Source: Pelodera strongyloides (Eukaryota; Nematoda; Chromadorea; Rhabditida; Rhabditidae). Taken from it: a DNA stretch of 64,000 bases. Numbering within the stretch: position 1 is the stretch's first letter; each line of letters opens with the position of its first letter. The stretch spans positions 112,751 through 176,750 of the forward strand of contig JAANDG010000289.1 of the NCBI GenBank assembly GCA_036852015.1, given 5' to 3'. The translations under genes were made by a program, and so were the position numbers. Under the pieces are notes generated by a model. That model had not been told where the DNA came from and did no database searches. It worked only from the letters and a program-made list of their open reading frames with translations. Below, one piece after another: positions 26,101 through 37,968 of this stretch.

Positions 26101-27238
26101 AGTCAAGACAGGGATCACTGGCGATAAGAAACAAGCTGAGCACAGTGGTGAGTGGAACTTTTGTTCCGAGCTGCTGCAGTTTCAGAGCTCTAACTGCGAC
26201 AAGCGCAGCGAGAGTTCGAAATTCGTAAAACGAACACAATGTTATAACTAACTTGTTCATTCCGTGGTTTTCTTTTGAGCCGAGATACGAATATAGCAGG
26301 AGCTTATTTACACCTCATTGTTAGTTATCTTAACTAATAAATTCTGTAATTATCTATTTCAGTAATTGCCCAGTTTCAGAGAAGCACGAGAGTGCGTGTT
26401 GATAATTCGCCGATGAGTATTGTTGAAAGGATCCCCGATTCATATTACAGAAAAATGGTAGGCCCAGTTTTCTGTGGACATTACAGAGACATGTTTCGGA
26501 TTTTGGGCATTGAAACTGAAATTGACATTGAAATATTTTGCGCTTCAAAGATCTTTTACGCTGAAATTTTTCGGTGTTGCCCGCAAAAAGACGAGAAACT
26601 AAGACATTTTATTTCTTATCGCGGACCTCTTATTTTCACCTTTTCCCACAATATGTGGCATTACGGACTGCGCTGGCTCAGCATACGAGTTCAGAAAATA
26701 ATGTGATTAGTAGAGAGTAGAGCCGAATAAGTGCTCCATTCTAGTCGATGCGTCCAGATGCCGGACGTTTGATAAAACATGGTGAAGCATTCCGACGTCC
26801 ACAAATCACTCTGCGACCATCGCCTGAGGTAGAGAACTTTCTCGCTCCGTTACTTCTCTATCTCACTCTTTTTCTCTCTCTCTCTCTCTCTTTATCGCTC
26901 CCTCTCCTTCGTTTAGTGTTTTCATTGTCATGACCTCTTGTTCATAAATAACGTATTGGAGAGAATAGCGAAAAATAAAGAAACTCCACTAGTTATAGAA
27001 AGAAAATGCGGAGTTTTTTTTCTTTAGACCTGATACCTGATCTCGTGGGAAAAATATACGATATGACATGTTTGTGAATGTATAAGCATCTATTGTCAGA
27101 ATAATCTATTGTCAGACCTCTCTACAATCTGCACCGATGATGTCCGAATGTCACTCTTCTAATGCAGAAGAATCTCACCAGGACGATTCTTCTCGTCAAA
27201 AGAAAAATAGTAGCGCAGCATCAACACAAACGGACTAA
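20190..27238 (+). CDS. EGF-domain transmembrane growth-factor precursor (EGF-receptor ligand type, LIN-3 or SISS-1 like)
   Basis: Fourteen exons join in phase: 20190-20247, 21759-21832, 22303-22434, 22640-22798, 22978-23013, 23408-23487, 23555-23642, 23997-24023, 25083-25171, 25543-25621, 25980-26147, 26380-26457, 26745-26828 and 27116-27238 (TAA), giving 424 residues. MWLRGHVFTLVLLILSSPA is a signal peptide. Residues 73-84 are acidic then SGSGSG, a glycosaminoglycan-attachment pattern. One EGF domain covers about residues 149-190: C-x9-C-x4-C-x14-C-H-C-x8-C, ending CYDGWEGETC; the short C2-C3 gap (HCFRGDC) is that of EGF-receptor ligands rather than of matrix EGF repeats. A transmembrane helix (about 225-246, AIGFFLGMFVMTVVVAIYAY) follows after a short stalk, then RR and a cytoplasmic tail of about 175 residues. 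In nematodes such ligands signal through LET-23. Family placement is from domain order; I cannot separate LIN-3 from SISS-1 without alignment. A TTTCAG at 20161-20166 is a likely trans-splice site. Confidence 0.85.
24756..24944. mobile_element. Small MITE in an intron of the EGF-ligand gene
   Basis: Terminal inverted repeats of about 35 bp (TTAAAGCGAAATACCGGCCG... and its near-perfect complement ending CGCTTTAA) bound a 190-bp element with no coding capacity, in the intron before the transmembrane exon. The TTAA termini suggest a TTAA-targeting transposon family. Confidence 0.8.
25640..25682 (+). repeat. CA/CG-rich microsatellite
   Basis: An ACACAC/GCGCAC purine-pyrimidine alternating tract in an intron of the EGF-ligand gene. 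Confidence 0.9.
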
Positions 27239-28803
27239 AGGTGTCAGTGTGACGGGTTTTCTTCTTAGCAACTAATATTAATAATTAAATATTTGTTCGC
27301 ATAGTCATATATGCCAAACTTATTGACTATAGTTATTGACTATACATTAGTTATTGACTATACATTATTCGGAGCACTTTCTCGCATTCTCTCTCTCAAT
27401 TTTATAATCACCAATGGATAATTTTTGCACAAATTCCATCGAAACACCTCTTTTAACATAGGATTGCACTGTTCATACATCTATTTTGCTCTAGACGATT
27501 CTCGCCGATAATGTACACCAGAGTACATGCAATATATTTTCATCAATAATTTTCTTTTCTTTTTTTTGCTTGTGATGTTTTTAGGCCACGATATCATACT
27601 TTATAGTTTCTCATTTTATATACTTTTTCTATTTGTTGTGAGCTAACGGGTTTCTATGTCTATACGCGTTATTTTTTACATCTTGGTCTAGCACTACTTT
27701 TTCCGTGCGTTCTGAGGTTTTCACTTACAAAATATCATATCTCTTGTTCCATAATCATTCAATTTTTACGTGTTTGTTTGATTTAATTGCTTGCATGAAT
27801 ACAGTATATGTTATATATACACACTTTTGTAAATAGAAAAAAAAGTGAATGTCTAACTGAACTGGTTAGATTTATATAAAGTTTTATCTTGTGTCTGTCT
27901 CTTTTAGTTGAATTCCCTGTTTTCGAAAAATTCGTTCCTTGTTTGCGATTTTGCTGGGGGCTTTTTTTTAACGAGGCGCCATTTATCGGAAGATAAGGCC
28001 TTTCGTTGTTTGCCAGGATTTCCAAATCGATCAGTGTGACTCACCATAAAAAAACTGAATTTTGAAATTAAGACTTATTGATAGTCAGACTGAGTTCAAA
28101 AAATAGTACATTGCAGAAGAAGCCATGTATGTGACATCGACATTTATAACGTGCAACTTGAACATTGGCTACTGTTTGGGAGAGTGTAATTAAAAAACAA
28201 GGAGGTGGAAAAATAAAGTTGCACGATGAGACCTTGGCCGATTTGTGCTTGATGGAACGCGTTTTTAGTTTATACGACTAAGGAAATTGGCTATGATAAA
28301 CATAATGGGAATGGGAAAATGTGTTATCGGGTTACAAAAAAAAACATGTTCAAGATGCTCCTACTTTTATTAATTTCTCCTCAAGAAACTACACGTCGCT
28401 TGCAATAAAAACGTTCATGCTAGGTCATGATAGGGACAGAGAGCGGCCAAATAAAATTGCGCAACAGTATTTCCGTCAATATAAAGCCCACTGTGGTGAG
28501 ACCACACTCAGTGTATTTTGTTCCTTTTACCATGAATTATAATTGCCATCAGAAGTATTATTCAGTTTTTTTTTCGACTAACAAGCACAATGCTGCGTTT
28601 TAGTGATAAAATGGCGAGGTTTCAGTGTCGCGTTGACAGTGAAATTCGTTGAGAGAGAAATTGTTATTTTGATTATTTCTTTTTTTTCTTTACAAAACCA
28701 TCCCGTCAAAATACTCCATTTATCTTATTTTATTATTTAATATAATTATAGCTCATTATACAAATATTCATCACCTTTTCATATGTTTTCGAGTACGCTT
28801 TGC
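27239..28803. other. Intergenic region
   Basis: A/T-rich sequence downstream of the EGF-ligand gene; no exon or RNA gene supported. Confidence 0.5.
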
Positions 28804-30217
28804 AGGCCGGTTTCACAAAAATTTAACTCCGGGGTAGGGACCCTAACCCAGCCTCGCGAGAGAGAAACCCATTTCACAAAAATTTAACCCGGGATAACTC
28901 TATCCCGAGCAGGGGTAAAGTTAACCCGTGACCTCTCTTTCCAAGCCAAACTCGGGGCAGGGTTAACCCGAGTCCGGACTCGGGTTAAAGGGACAGGCCC
29001 ATCAAAATAAACCTATATTTACGATACGTTCATAATGACTATCAAGCATTTTTATTACAATATATACAAACTAAATTTCACCATTATTCGTCCTAGACAA
29101 CTTTTTTCCAATGCGCTCTGCTCAAATGTATACCATAAAACTGCAGATTTCAAAGCTATATATGCTAATTTTAATCGCATTATAATTTCACGATAAATTT
29201 GCATTGACGACAAGGTTATTTGCGGCTCTACGGTATACATTTGAGCAGAGCGCATCGGAAAAAAGTTTTCAATGGCAAATAAATGTGAAATTTAGTTTGT
29301 ATATATTGTAATAAAAATGCTTGATAGTCACTATGGACGTATCATAAATATAGGTTTACTTTGATGGGCCTGTCCCTTTAACCCTGCCCAGCTCGCACAA
29401 AGAGTTTCGCTGGCAATATTTGGTGACGAAATGCAATAAGAAAGGTCTTAGGAGTGTATTTAATGTATATGTATGTATTCTTTACATTTTTTAAAAAGAA
29501 CTATAATTTGAACATACGAGAATTAAATATTTCCCATATTTTTTCGCAATTTTTTTGTTTAATCGTCATAAACAAAAAATGTATATATAATAATACCCAA
29601 ATATACACTAGTTTACCTCTCCTTTCTTATATAACAGATAAGTAGAAATTCAGAGTGCCGTATTGGTGTATGCAACCATGAAACCCATGCACGGTGCCAC
29701 GGTTGCATAATAAGCCCAGTATCATGTTTTTCTTATAAACTACCCAGACTTTGCTACAAAATATGCGCCTAAAAAGATAATACGTGCTCGATAAGAAATC
29801 AAATAAGCTGTTATAGGTAAAACAAATTAAAATGCATAGTTTATTACCAAACTAAGCTTTTCACTCTTTATCATTACCTTATTGACAAGCTTTTTATTCA
29901 ATTGCTGCTTAATACTCAGACTAGAAGCGACTTTAGCCTTTAATTATGCCCTTCCTCACATAACACATACAAATAATTCGAACACTTTGCTAAAATCGAG
30001 TATAACAAGCATTTTGGCCGACTTTGGCTGCGTACTCAGCACAACGTTGTATTTCAGGATGCGCAGCCAAAGGGATAGTGCCGGGTTAGCCGCCCTGCGG
30101 CGGTAAATCTTTGTGAACTGGGTGGAGGGTTAGCAGGTTAGCTACCCCACGGGCTAGCCACCCTGAGGATAAAGTTAACCTATCCTAACCGGAGTTAAAT
30201 TTTTGTGAAACCGGCCT
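28804..30217. mobile_element. GGCCGG-ended inverted-repeat element, copy 1, with nested MITE
   Basis: The ends are AGGCCGGTTTCACAAAAATT and its exact complement, and the body is a set of internal inverted repeats rich in GGGTTAACCC. A second copy lies in opposite orientation at 53652-54330. Removing the nested 397-bp MITE leaves about 1.0 kb, longer than copy 2. No transposase is visible, so it is non-autonomous. Its right end lies only 87 bp upstream of the start codon of the single-domain PLAAT gene, so it may form part of that promoter. Confidence 0.85.
28985..29381. mobile_element. TTAA-bounded 397-bp MITE, copy a (nested)
   Basis: Begins TTAAAGGGACAGGCCCATCA and ends with the complement, with long inverted arms of about 190 bp. 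It lies inside a GGGTTAACCC motif of the surrounding element with TTAA on both sides, the target-site duplication expected of piggyBac-type transposition. A copy of identical length lies at 31508-31904. Confidence 0.9.
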
Positions 30218-30303
30218 CTGGGGTTAGGGAACTCTCGCTCTTTGAAACAGAAAAGAGACACAGACAAGAGAGAACCTTGAACCTTGAACATTCATTGCAG
30301 AAA

Positions 30304-33300
30304 ATGACTCGCCCTATTGTTGGGGAATATAAGACAGTTGACGAATTGATCCCCGAGCTGCAGGAGGGCGATTTGATCGAGTTTCTCGGAAAATCTACCG
30401 TTGGAGGACTGGAGTATGGGGTATGACGTTCCGTTCCTCTCTCCCCCATCTCAGCAATTTGCATGGAATACATGAATATGGTCTTCCAGAACACCTTTCG
30501 AAGCCACGTGTTATACCATTTTGAATCAGGGACGCTATTATCATTATGGGCTTGGTTTTTAGGAAAAATGCATTTTCGTAATAATAGGAATTTTTGAGTT
30601 GCATTTCGATCGACTTTATTCACTTTATATGTACTAATTGCAAATGAAATGTACACTTTAGCACTGGGGAGTCTACATCGGAGCGCAAATGGGAACACAC
30701 TACATTGTGCACAAAACTCAGGTAATCGCATGCTTTTCAATCAGATTTTGATAAAAAATATGCGTACGCTGATTTCTAAAGACGTTACAATTGCTTGTCG
30801 TCGTAGAATAGTCGAGATCGGGGTCTGGTCTGGGGTGTAATGTAAGCTCGTTTTTGCATCTCAAATCTTCCCCGGGCTGTGTAAGACTTTCGAATGCTGT
30901 ACTACTTTTATCTAAGACCCTCCTTTTAGCATGACGGTGGAATTTTGGAGAACCGATTTTTAGCTCCCAGTGTGGTGAGTAGCGCAGCCAGTTCCGTCAT
31001 TCCTGTCAAGGTAAGTTCTACTTTTATAATCATGCCTTTATAATCAGTGAATAGAGGGATAAATGACCCGAATTACGCCTAATTAGTTCCTCCCAGCGTT
31101 TGTCATTTCTGCCCGTAATATGTATTTATTTAGTTGATGTACCTTTCACAACGAACAATTGCTACTGCTTTCGTATTAAATGATTACAATTCATACGTAG
31201 TTGACCTTTTGTCTTGGAGACCGTACATGTGTTTGCAAATAAAAATTTATTTGTTAAAAAAAGCCAATTTGGCAAATAAACCACAGAAAATCCCTGGTCT
31301 GCCGGTTACCATAATGGGTTTCACCGAAAAACCATATGGTGACTAACTCACGCCTTTTAGAGGAAACTTGGCCGCGCAAAGTCATCAAGTGGTCACCAAA
31401 TGGGTTGACCGACGAAAAAAATCTTATTTGAAGTAATAAAATGTTGATAGATACAAAACAGTCCAACAGGACAAGTAACTCCATAATGTGCAAAAACCAC
31501 AGTCTCTTTAAAGGGACAGGCCCATCAAAATAAACCTATATTTACGATACGTTCATAATGACTATCAAGCATTTTTATTACAATATATACAAACTAAATT
31601 TCACCATTATTCGCCCTGGAAAACTTTTTTCCAATGCGCTCAACGCATATGTGTACCATAAAACTGCAGATTTCAAAGCTATATATGCAAATTTTAATCG
31701 CATTATAATTTCACGATAAATTTGCATAGACGACAAGGATATTTGCGGCTTTATGGTATACATTTAAGCTGAACGCATCGTAAAAAAGTTTTCCATGGCA
31801 AATAAATGTGAAATTTAGTTTGTATATATTGTAATAAAAATGCTTGATAGTCATTATGAACGTATCGTAAATATAGGTTTACTTTGATGGGCCTGTCCCT
31901 TTAATCAACTCTAATCTCCATCGGTTATATAAGAATGAACCGTATTTAGATCCTGATGAGCCCACTAACGTGCATGGCGGACCGCAAATGCAGGTTCAAC
32001 AATAGTCTCGATCAGGGCCATACTCCACGAAAGCCGAGTGAAATTGTTAAAGAAGCTGTGAAGAAGGTCAGTTACCAAGTTCGTTTAATATGTGCCTTCG
32101 AAAAAAATTTCTGCCTTCGAATGTGCGGTTTTGGAAAACTCAACTCACAATCAGTACAGTGATTTTGCAGAAAAATGCTCTGTTTCTACAATATGAAATA
32201 GACCTGTGGCATCTTACAAATTAGTAGTGCGCGACACAAGTTTGTCAAATGTGTTTTTGAAATGTTTTGAAACGCAAATGTTTATGAAATGAAAAATGAA
32301 ATGTTACAGATTGGTACCGTGCCCTACAACATTATCTTCTCGAATTGCGAGCACTTTGCAAACTATTGTAGATATGGCGAGAGTGTTAGCACTCAGGTAT
32401 GTTTCGAAGATTTTAAAGGGAATATGTATGCCCTTTTTGAAGTTAAGCTGTATTAATAAAATGTGTGTTCCTCATTAAGGAAACAACAAAAAAAATTGTT
32501 AAAAGTTTCCCATTTAAAAGAAAATGATTTTCAAAGTTCATCTTTTCCATAGTAAACGCGTTGCTTGATCCCCTGGCTTACACGGCAGTGCTGATGGAGC
32601 AAAAAAATTAGCATATGTGTGCATACATCGGCATATAGCATGCAACAGCGACATATTTGCATGCAAATGAGAATATTCGAATTTACATATTCAGTCGCCT
32701 ACTTAAATTCATGTCTGGTGTGGAAACTCTAGTTTCGCAGTTGTTTTGCGCATTTTGAGAGCCTACATATTCCCTTTAAAGGGAATATGTAGGCCCTTTT
32801 TGAAGTTAAGCTGTATTAATAGAATGCGTGTTGCCCATTAAGGAAACAATAACAAAAGTTGTCTACAATTACCCACTTAAAAGAAAATCAATTACAAAGC
32901 TCGCCTTTTCCATAGTAAACGCTAATTCGGACCCCTTGCATAAATTTGGGTCTGATTGAATAAATTTCAGTTTAAATCGGCAAATAGCAAGATTCAAGAT
33001 GCAGCGCTTTCCAATTTCGTATTTACATATTAAGTCGCCTATTTAAATTAACGTCTGGTATGGAAACGCTAGTTTCGCTTTTTTTTTGCTCATTTTGCGT
33101 GCCTACATATTCGCTTTAAAGGGTCAGGCCCACCGTTTTCAACCCATATTTATTATTTGTTCATAATTTTTGTAAAGGGTGTTTATTATAAAATATACAC
33201 ACTGAGTTTGAGCTGGCTTTACCATCACGAAGCTTTTCGCGTTCGCTTTCCTTACAGAGTATACAGTATGGGAAAGCAATTGCACCCTTATTTCCTTGTT

Positions 33301-34346
33301 GTGCGTGTCCCGAGGGTAGCCGACTGTATTGCCAGGCTCATAGGGACAGAAAAAAGAGCGATTTGCCCCCGGGACACGCACAATAAGGAAATTAGGGTGC
33401 AATTGCTTTTCCATACTGTATACTCTGTAAGGAAAACTTACGTGAAAAGCTTTGCAATGGTGAAGCCAGTTCAAACACAGTGTGTATATTTTATAACAAA
33501 CACCCTTTACAAAAATTATGAACAAATAATAAATATAGGTTTATATCGGTGGGCCTGACCCTTTAAAGAAGAAATTAAAATTGTGACTTGCATATTGTTT
33601 AAAATGAAAACCCAGTCCTGTACTATCAGCAAGTTGGGTCTCTTGATATACTTACGATTAGATATTAGATTTACTTTTTAGTTGGATTTAAAGGAAGGCA
33701 GTCACTTCAAAATCAACTTTTTTATTCGATTTTTATTAGATGCAAGCAGATTTATAAAACAATATGCAGCCCATAAAAATCCACATAAAATGGAACTCAG
33801 GGAGAGAAATCAATGAGAATGAGTTTTGATAAATGACCGACGCCGGTGCATATATGCAATTGCCAGGGGTACTTGGAGAGTGAACAGCCTGCAGTGTTAC
33901 ACCTGGCGCGTGGTTTATTACTGCAGGGTATTTATTATGAAACTCTATACGGGCAATTATAAACTACGGTATATAAGTAAAAGTCATAAACAGGGATTTC
34001 TCTCCCTGAGTTCGTTTTGCCGTACTTTGGCGATGGAATCGTCGTTTTCTTCACATACTTGAACAATTAATGAAAAGCGAATAAAAAATACGAATTTGTA
34101 GTGACTGCGATCCTTTAAATGTGGAGTTCACTGTGCCTTGCACTCATGTAACTTGTTCTCACTATTCGTTTTGTAGGCCAAACAGGAATGAGCGCCGTTC
34201 TAGCACACTTTGGACGTGCATATACATCAAATCAAGCACCAAAATGTCTTATTTTCCTATGAGTGCTTTATTTTCAGGTGCAAAATGCTGTGCAGAATGC
34301 GGTGACTTTCCCGAAGAAGAAGAAAGAGGAGGAGAAGCTGCTCTAG
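30304..34346 (+). CDS. PLAAT/LRAT-family (H-REV107-like) acyltransferase, single domain, catalytic motifs intact
   Basis: Six exons, all phase 0: 30304-30420, 30662-30721, 30930-31010, 31950-32066, 32310-32396 and 34278-34346 (TAG), giving 176 residues. LQEGDLIEFLG is followed by HWGVYIGAQMGTHYIVHK (catalytic His), CRFNNSLDQG..PRKPSEIVKEA, and SNCEHFANYCRYGE (catalytic Cys in the NCEHF box). This order is that of H-REV107/PLAAT proteins, circularly permuted NlpC/P60-fold thiol enzymes with phospholipase A1/A2 and O/N-acyltransferase activity on phospholipids. The protein ends in a Lys/Glu-rich tail (KKKKEEEKLL) and has no membrane segment, unlike the tandem copies at 46.6-61.5 kb. ATTGCAG just before AAAATG suggests trans-splicing. 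Introns 3 and 5 have been inflated by MITEs. It converges on a degenerate relative on the opposite strand. Confidence 0.88.
31508..31904. mobile_element. TTAA-bounded 397-bp MITE, copy b
   Basis: Same ends, length and arms as the copy at 28985-29381, with only scattered substitutions. It lies in intron 3 of the single-domain PLAAT gene. Apparent open frames inside the arms are not genes. Confidence 0.92.
32413..32779. mobile_element. TTAA-bounded MITE of the AAGGGAATATGTAGGC family, copy 1
   Basis: Ends TTAAAGGGAATATGTA and GCCTACATATTCCCTTTAA are inverted. It shares its right TTAA with the next MITE. Lies in intron 5 of the single-domain PLAAT gene. Confidence 0.82.
32776..33119. mobile_element. 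TTAA-bounded MITE of the AAGGGAATATGTAGGC family, copy 2
   Basis: A diverged direct copy of the preceding element: after the end both carry CCCTTTTTGAAGTTAAGCTG and CCTTTTCCATAGTAAACGC blocks in the same order. It shares one TTAA with each neighbour. Confidence 0.82.
33116..33566. mobile_element. TTAA-bounded 451-bp MITE of the AAGGGTCAGGCCCACCG family
   Basis: Ends TTAAAGGGTCAGGCCCACCG and the complement, with inverted arms of about 200 bp. The two overlapping open frames here on opposite strands read the same palindrome and are not genes. It abuts the previous MITE through a shared TTAA. Confidence 0.88.
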
Positions 34347-34380
34347 AAAAATACGAACACCGGCACTCGAATACAAATTT

Positions 34381-34480
34381 GTTTTTACGCTTCCAGAGCG
34401 TGCACCTTTATTCAAGGGAGTTCAAATCAAAGTTTTGCTTATGACATGTTCCGCAGAGGTCCTAGCGCTAGAAATCTGGA
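34381..34480 (-). repeat. Dispersed retroposon-like repeat, copy 2
   Basis: On the minus strand this matches 51655-51750 over about 100 bp, including GGACCTCTGCGGAACATGTC, TTGAACTCCCTTGAATAAAG and the ACGCT-AGCGT hairpin. It lies just past the stop codon of the single-domain PLAAT gene. Confidence 0.75.
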
Positions 34481-34976
34481 ATGTCTTTCTTTCTTTATGC
34501 TGTATATTTTTTTCGTGTGTAATAAACGTTCAGAGCTTCATTCGTTATCGAAGATAGAAGATAACTGCGAAAAAAATAAGATTGCGACTTTACTTAATTA
34601 CTACAGCCAACAAATCAACAAAAGCACCAAGCAATTCAAGTATCATTTCAATTGTTTCTGAACTGAATATTTTTTCTAATTGAACAACATGGTCTAATTT
34701 CAATGCTCAATCCAATCGTGCTACTTAATTGAACTTCTTCAGATTTTTTTGGGAAACAAACAATTGTTGAGTGTTCGTATATGTATATGAAACACACACT
34801 GTATTTACAATTAGAGACATATTAATATATTTTAATAGCACGTGAAATGTTTGGTATTCGTTAACACTACAATATTAGAGTATTTACAAACGTTTCTCAT
34901 GTGAGCAAAGATCTGTTATGAACAAATACAAACTACTTTAGCAGTCAAATATGATCGTTGTGTGTTTGACGTCAGC

Positions 34977-37903
34977 TTATGAAATTGAAAAGGATCCGCC
35001 AGCAGCAGCGCCATCCTGAAATGTTACCCATAAAATGTTGCTGGCTTAAAAAGGCACAGGCAACCCCAGAATAACTGAAACATAACGCGTTTTGTACACA
35101 ATAATATTCTGGGGTAAATTACATAGATTCTGCTACTATTTTGTATATAAGCATAACATGAAAATATCAAATACTGCCTACTTGGACGACGAGTTCTTTT
35201 CCGTATCTGCAGTAGGTGGCTAGACGTTGACAGGTTTTGAAGCAGGACTTCTTTTTGATCTGCACATATCACATATTCAGTTTAGTTCACATACCGAGTG
35301 ACACGTTTTACTATACGTTTTACTCAACCCAACTAATTTGCTGGCGGAACGAATCAATTTATACACAGTAACTGACTAATTTTCCACTGTTAGTACAGTG
35401 AGACTTACGCTCTTCACGGCTCTCTGTACAATGTCTTCAGGTTCAAGGGGATCACAGAATCTGTCGAAATAGTTGCCTATCCTGCATTTTCTCCCAAGGG
35501 CCACATCGACCAATGGACATTTCACAGTCTAAACAAATGAAGGAATCAAACCACAAAGTCTGGAAGCACAGTGGTTAGCTTCCGGAATTCAAATACGTAT
35601 GTTCGCCTCAATAAGTAGATGATTAGCGACAACACATGGACATGGACAGGAGGAAACATTCATGAGTAGAAACAAACTAAATGATAGATAAAAAAACAAA
35701 CGAACCGGGAAACTCTCAACCATGTTAAGCGTAGTCCATGAAGTACTGGGAACCTAAATGTCTGACACTATTATTTATTCTCCGCTTATTGAATGAGAAC
35801 GCAATTAAATAGTACAAACGTTAAAAAATGACTGAGAAGTCTAATTATACGGTGGCAAAAAAAGTGTAAACGTCAAGAGAAAGAATACTCGTTTTTTTGT
35901 TGAAAATTGCATCAAAAGCAATTCTCTTCGTAAATTTGCAGAATACAATTTTCTATCTGAAAAATACGGATTACCCTTACTGGGGATGGAATGTACATTG
36001 TCTTACCTGTGATTTGCACGCAACGAACATTACTCCATTTTCCTCGCCCAAATAAACACACCATCTCTAAAAGGCAAATTTAGAAAAGTGTGAACAGGAT
36101 GAAACCTATTTGTTTGTTGATACATCGCAGTGTGGTCTTACGATAATGAGCATACCGCGTTCTTAGCCTGCACATTCCCTTGAAGAAATTCAAATTCGAT
36201 CAAGTCGCCGTCCTTTAGATCACCAACGAGCTGGGCAACCGGCACGTGTTCTCCACTAACATCACGTGCCAGCCTCTACAAAATGTATATATCCGGATGA
36301 AAAATTTTTACCCATAGTCAGATGGTTTCTAACGCGAGATTACCTAAATATGTCTACACTCGTGAGTCTGTCCCTTTAATTTTATTGTCATAGAAACAAA
36401 TGAAGAGAACCGTCGTCAAACTGTTGTCAAACTGTAAGAATCTACCACATTGTCTTCCCTCGTTTTGTACAATTCTTCCAAGGTTTGATGAAGCTGATCG
36501 CGAAATTCTGCGACTTCCTGTTTTGCCGCTGCAGAGCCAGCTCGAAGCTGCTCAACCTTTTCCAGTAATTCGTTTCTGTCCTCCTCGTTGTCAGCCGTTG
36601 TGTTCTCATACTGCAAAGGTTTTCGGTAAGTAAGGTTCTAGTTTTGGAGATATCGGTTGTCTAATAGGCGTCAGGAAGACCGAAAAAAATAGCCGTTGGA
36701 TTGACGAAATGAAAAGTTTGAAAATGCTACGCTAACAATAAGAGCGATTCGGGCAAAACGGAGAGGCAGTTTCCTGCAAACGATTACTGTTTTGTGTCCG
36801 GTTTCATCCCAGAAAACAATATAAAAAATAAATAAATAAATAAAAAAGAATAATTAAAGTTAAACATACTGCTTTGCAGTAATCATCAAGCATTTCTTTC
36901 AAACCAGCCAACTGTTCCTTGACGTTAGCCACTTCTTCTTCTTCATCTAAATAGAGCTACACTTTTTGCTGCTTTTTCTCATTCATAATTCCTACAAGGG
37001 AGGGCATATTACTGATACTGTAGAACAGTGTGATGTAGACCGCACAGTAGAACTCAAAAATAAATACAGTTGTTAATACTGTACCAGTTGTACTGTATAT
37101 ACAGTTACTGTACCAATACAATTACCAGTTGTAAACAATCAACTACCGGAAAGTTACCAAGTGAATAAGTTTCCGTTGTCTCATCGCTGAAAACTGAACG
37201 AGGCTCGTATGTGTCGCTCACTGTCACGACTACATCTTCATGCAGTAAGCTAGGATGGGGCAACTGAAAGTAACGCGTTTTAGCAAATTCGTATCTCGAA
37301 CGAGAGAAAAGGAAAAATTGTTTGAAAACAAGTAGAACTTTTTTATACCTGAAACAATTTTCAGAACTGTGTTTTATGAGAATGTGCATTACAATCACTA
37401 AACGAACAATTGGAAAGTAAAAGTTTAAGTATAGTAGGATAACAATGCGCACATGTTCTTCAATGGTGCATTCTGGGGACTGGATGGAAGCTGGTAGAGT
37501 GGGACTTGTGTAGCCGTCTTGTTCCAGTGACTGTACTGGTGGATTGACGTTAGTGGGCAGGCTGTCGTTTGGATCTTAAAGTGCAGAGAACTATTCATCA
37601 TGAATGCGCATGAATATGTTTGCTTCCTTGTAACTATTATTTTCAGCAAAATAATCAACCTTTGTCATGTTCGGGATCACTGTGTTTTACTTTTACACAA
37701 TATTACACTTTCTCTTTTTGAAGCTGAAATTTGGATTTGAAACTTTTTTAAATTTACGGGCAAAACGTCCGTGTGGAGCGCGGAAAGGCAAGAAATTGGC
37801 AGAACGGGCTACTACACAACTACAAACCTGCATACTCGACAACTACAAAGGAGTCAGCTCCTGCGAGCTCATCACTACGTTCGGATTCACGTGCGTCATT
37901 CAT
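34977..37903 (-). CDS. Coiled-coil protein with a degenerate PLAAT/LRAT domain (probable pseudoenzyme)
   Basis: Ten exons on the minus strand: 37903-37828, 37574-37453, 37263-37158, 36946-36870, 36610-36449, 36275-36156, 36066-36007, 35528-35409, 35259-35182 and 35015-34977 (TAA). Phases match at each junction and give 319 residues. The first 115 residues are acidic and disordered. About residues 118-200 form a coiled coil (ANVKEQLAGLKEMLDDY; NELLEKVEQLRAG; EVAEFRDQLHQTLEELY). A PLAAT-type domain follows: VAQLVGDLKDGDLIEFEFLQ, then RWCVYLGEENGVMFVACK where the catalytic His of HWG is Arg, then CRIGNYFDRFCDPLEPEDIV, then FKTCQRLATYCRYGKE where NCEHF has become TCQRL. The Cys remains but the His is lost, so the domain is likely to bind or scaffold rather than catalyse. 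Its exon lengths (60, 120) match those of its neighbours, showing common origin. Confidence 0.85.
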
Positions 37904-37968
37904 TGTAACACACTACGTTAGAGGACTTTGCGTTAGTTTCTAACAATAAAATCTTAAAATGATTGATA

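Noticed and set aside
33139..33558. Overlapping open frames of about 130 residues on both strands with similar protein sequences
   Set aside because: They read the two arms of a TTAA-bounded palindromic MITE; the similarity between strands is the inverted repeat itself.
34178..34277. Alternative last exon of the single-domain PLAAT gene beginning GCCAAACAGGAA
   Set aside because: It would end after four codons; the acceptor at 34277 gives a 22-residue tail in phase with a stop.
32340..34346. A CRISPR-like array in the repeated region
   Set aside because: The repeats are few, long and bounded by TTAA with inverted ends; they are MITEs in a eukaryotic intron.
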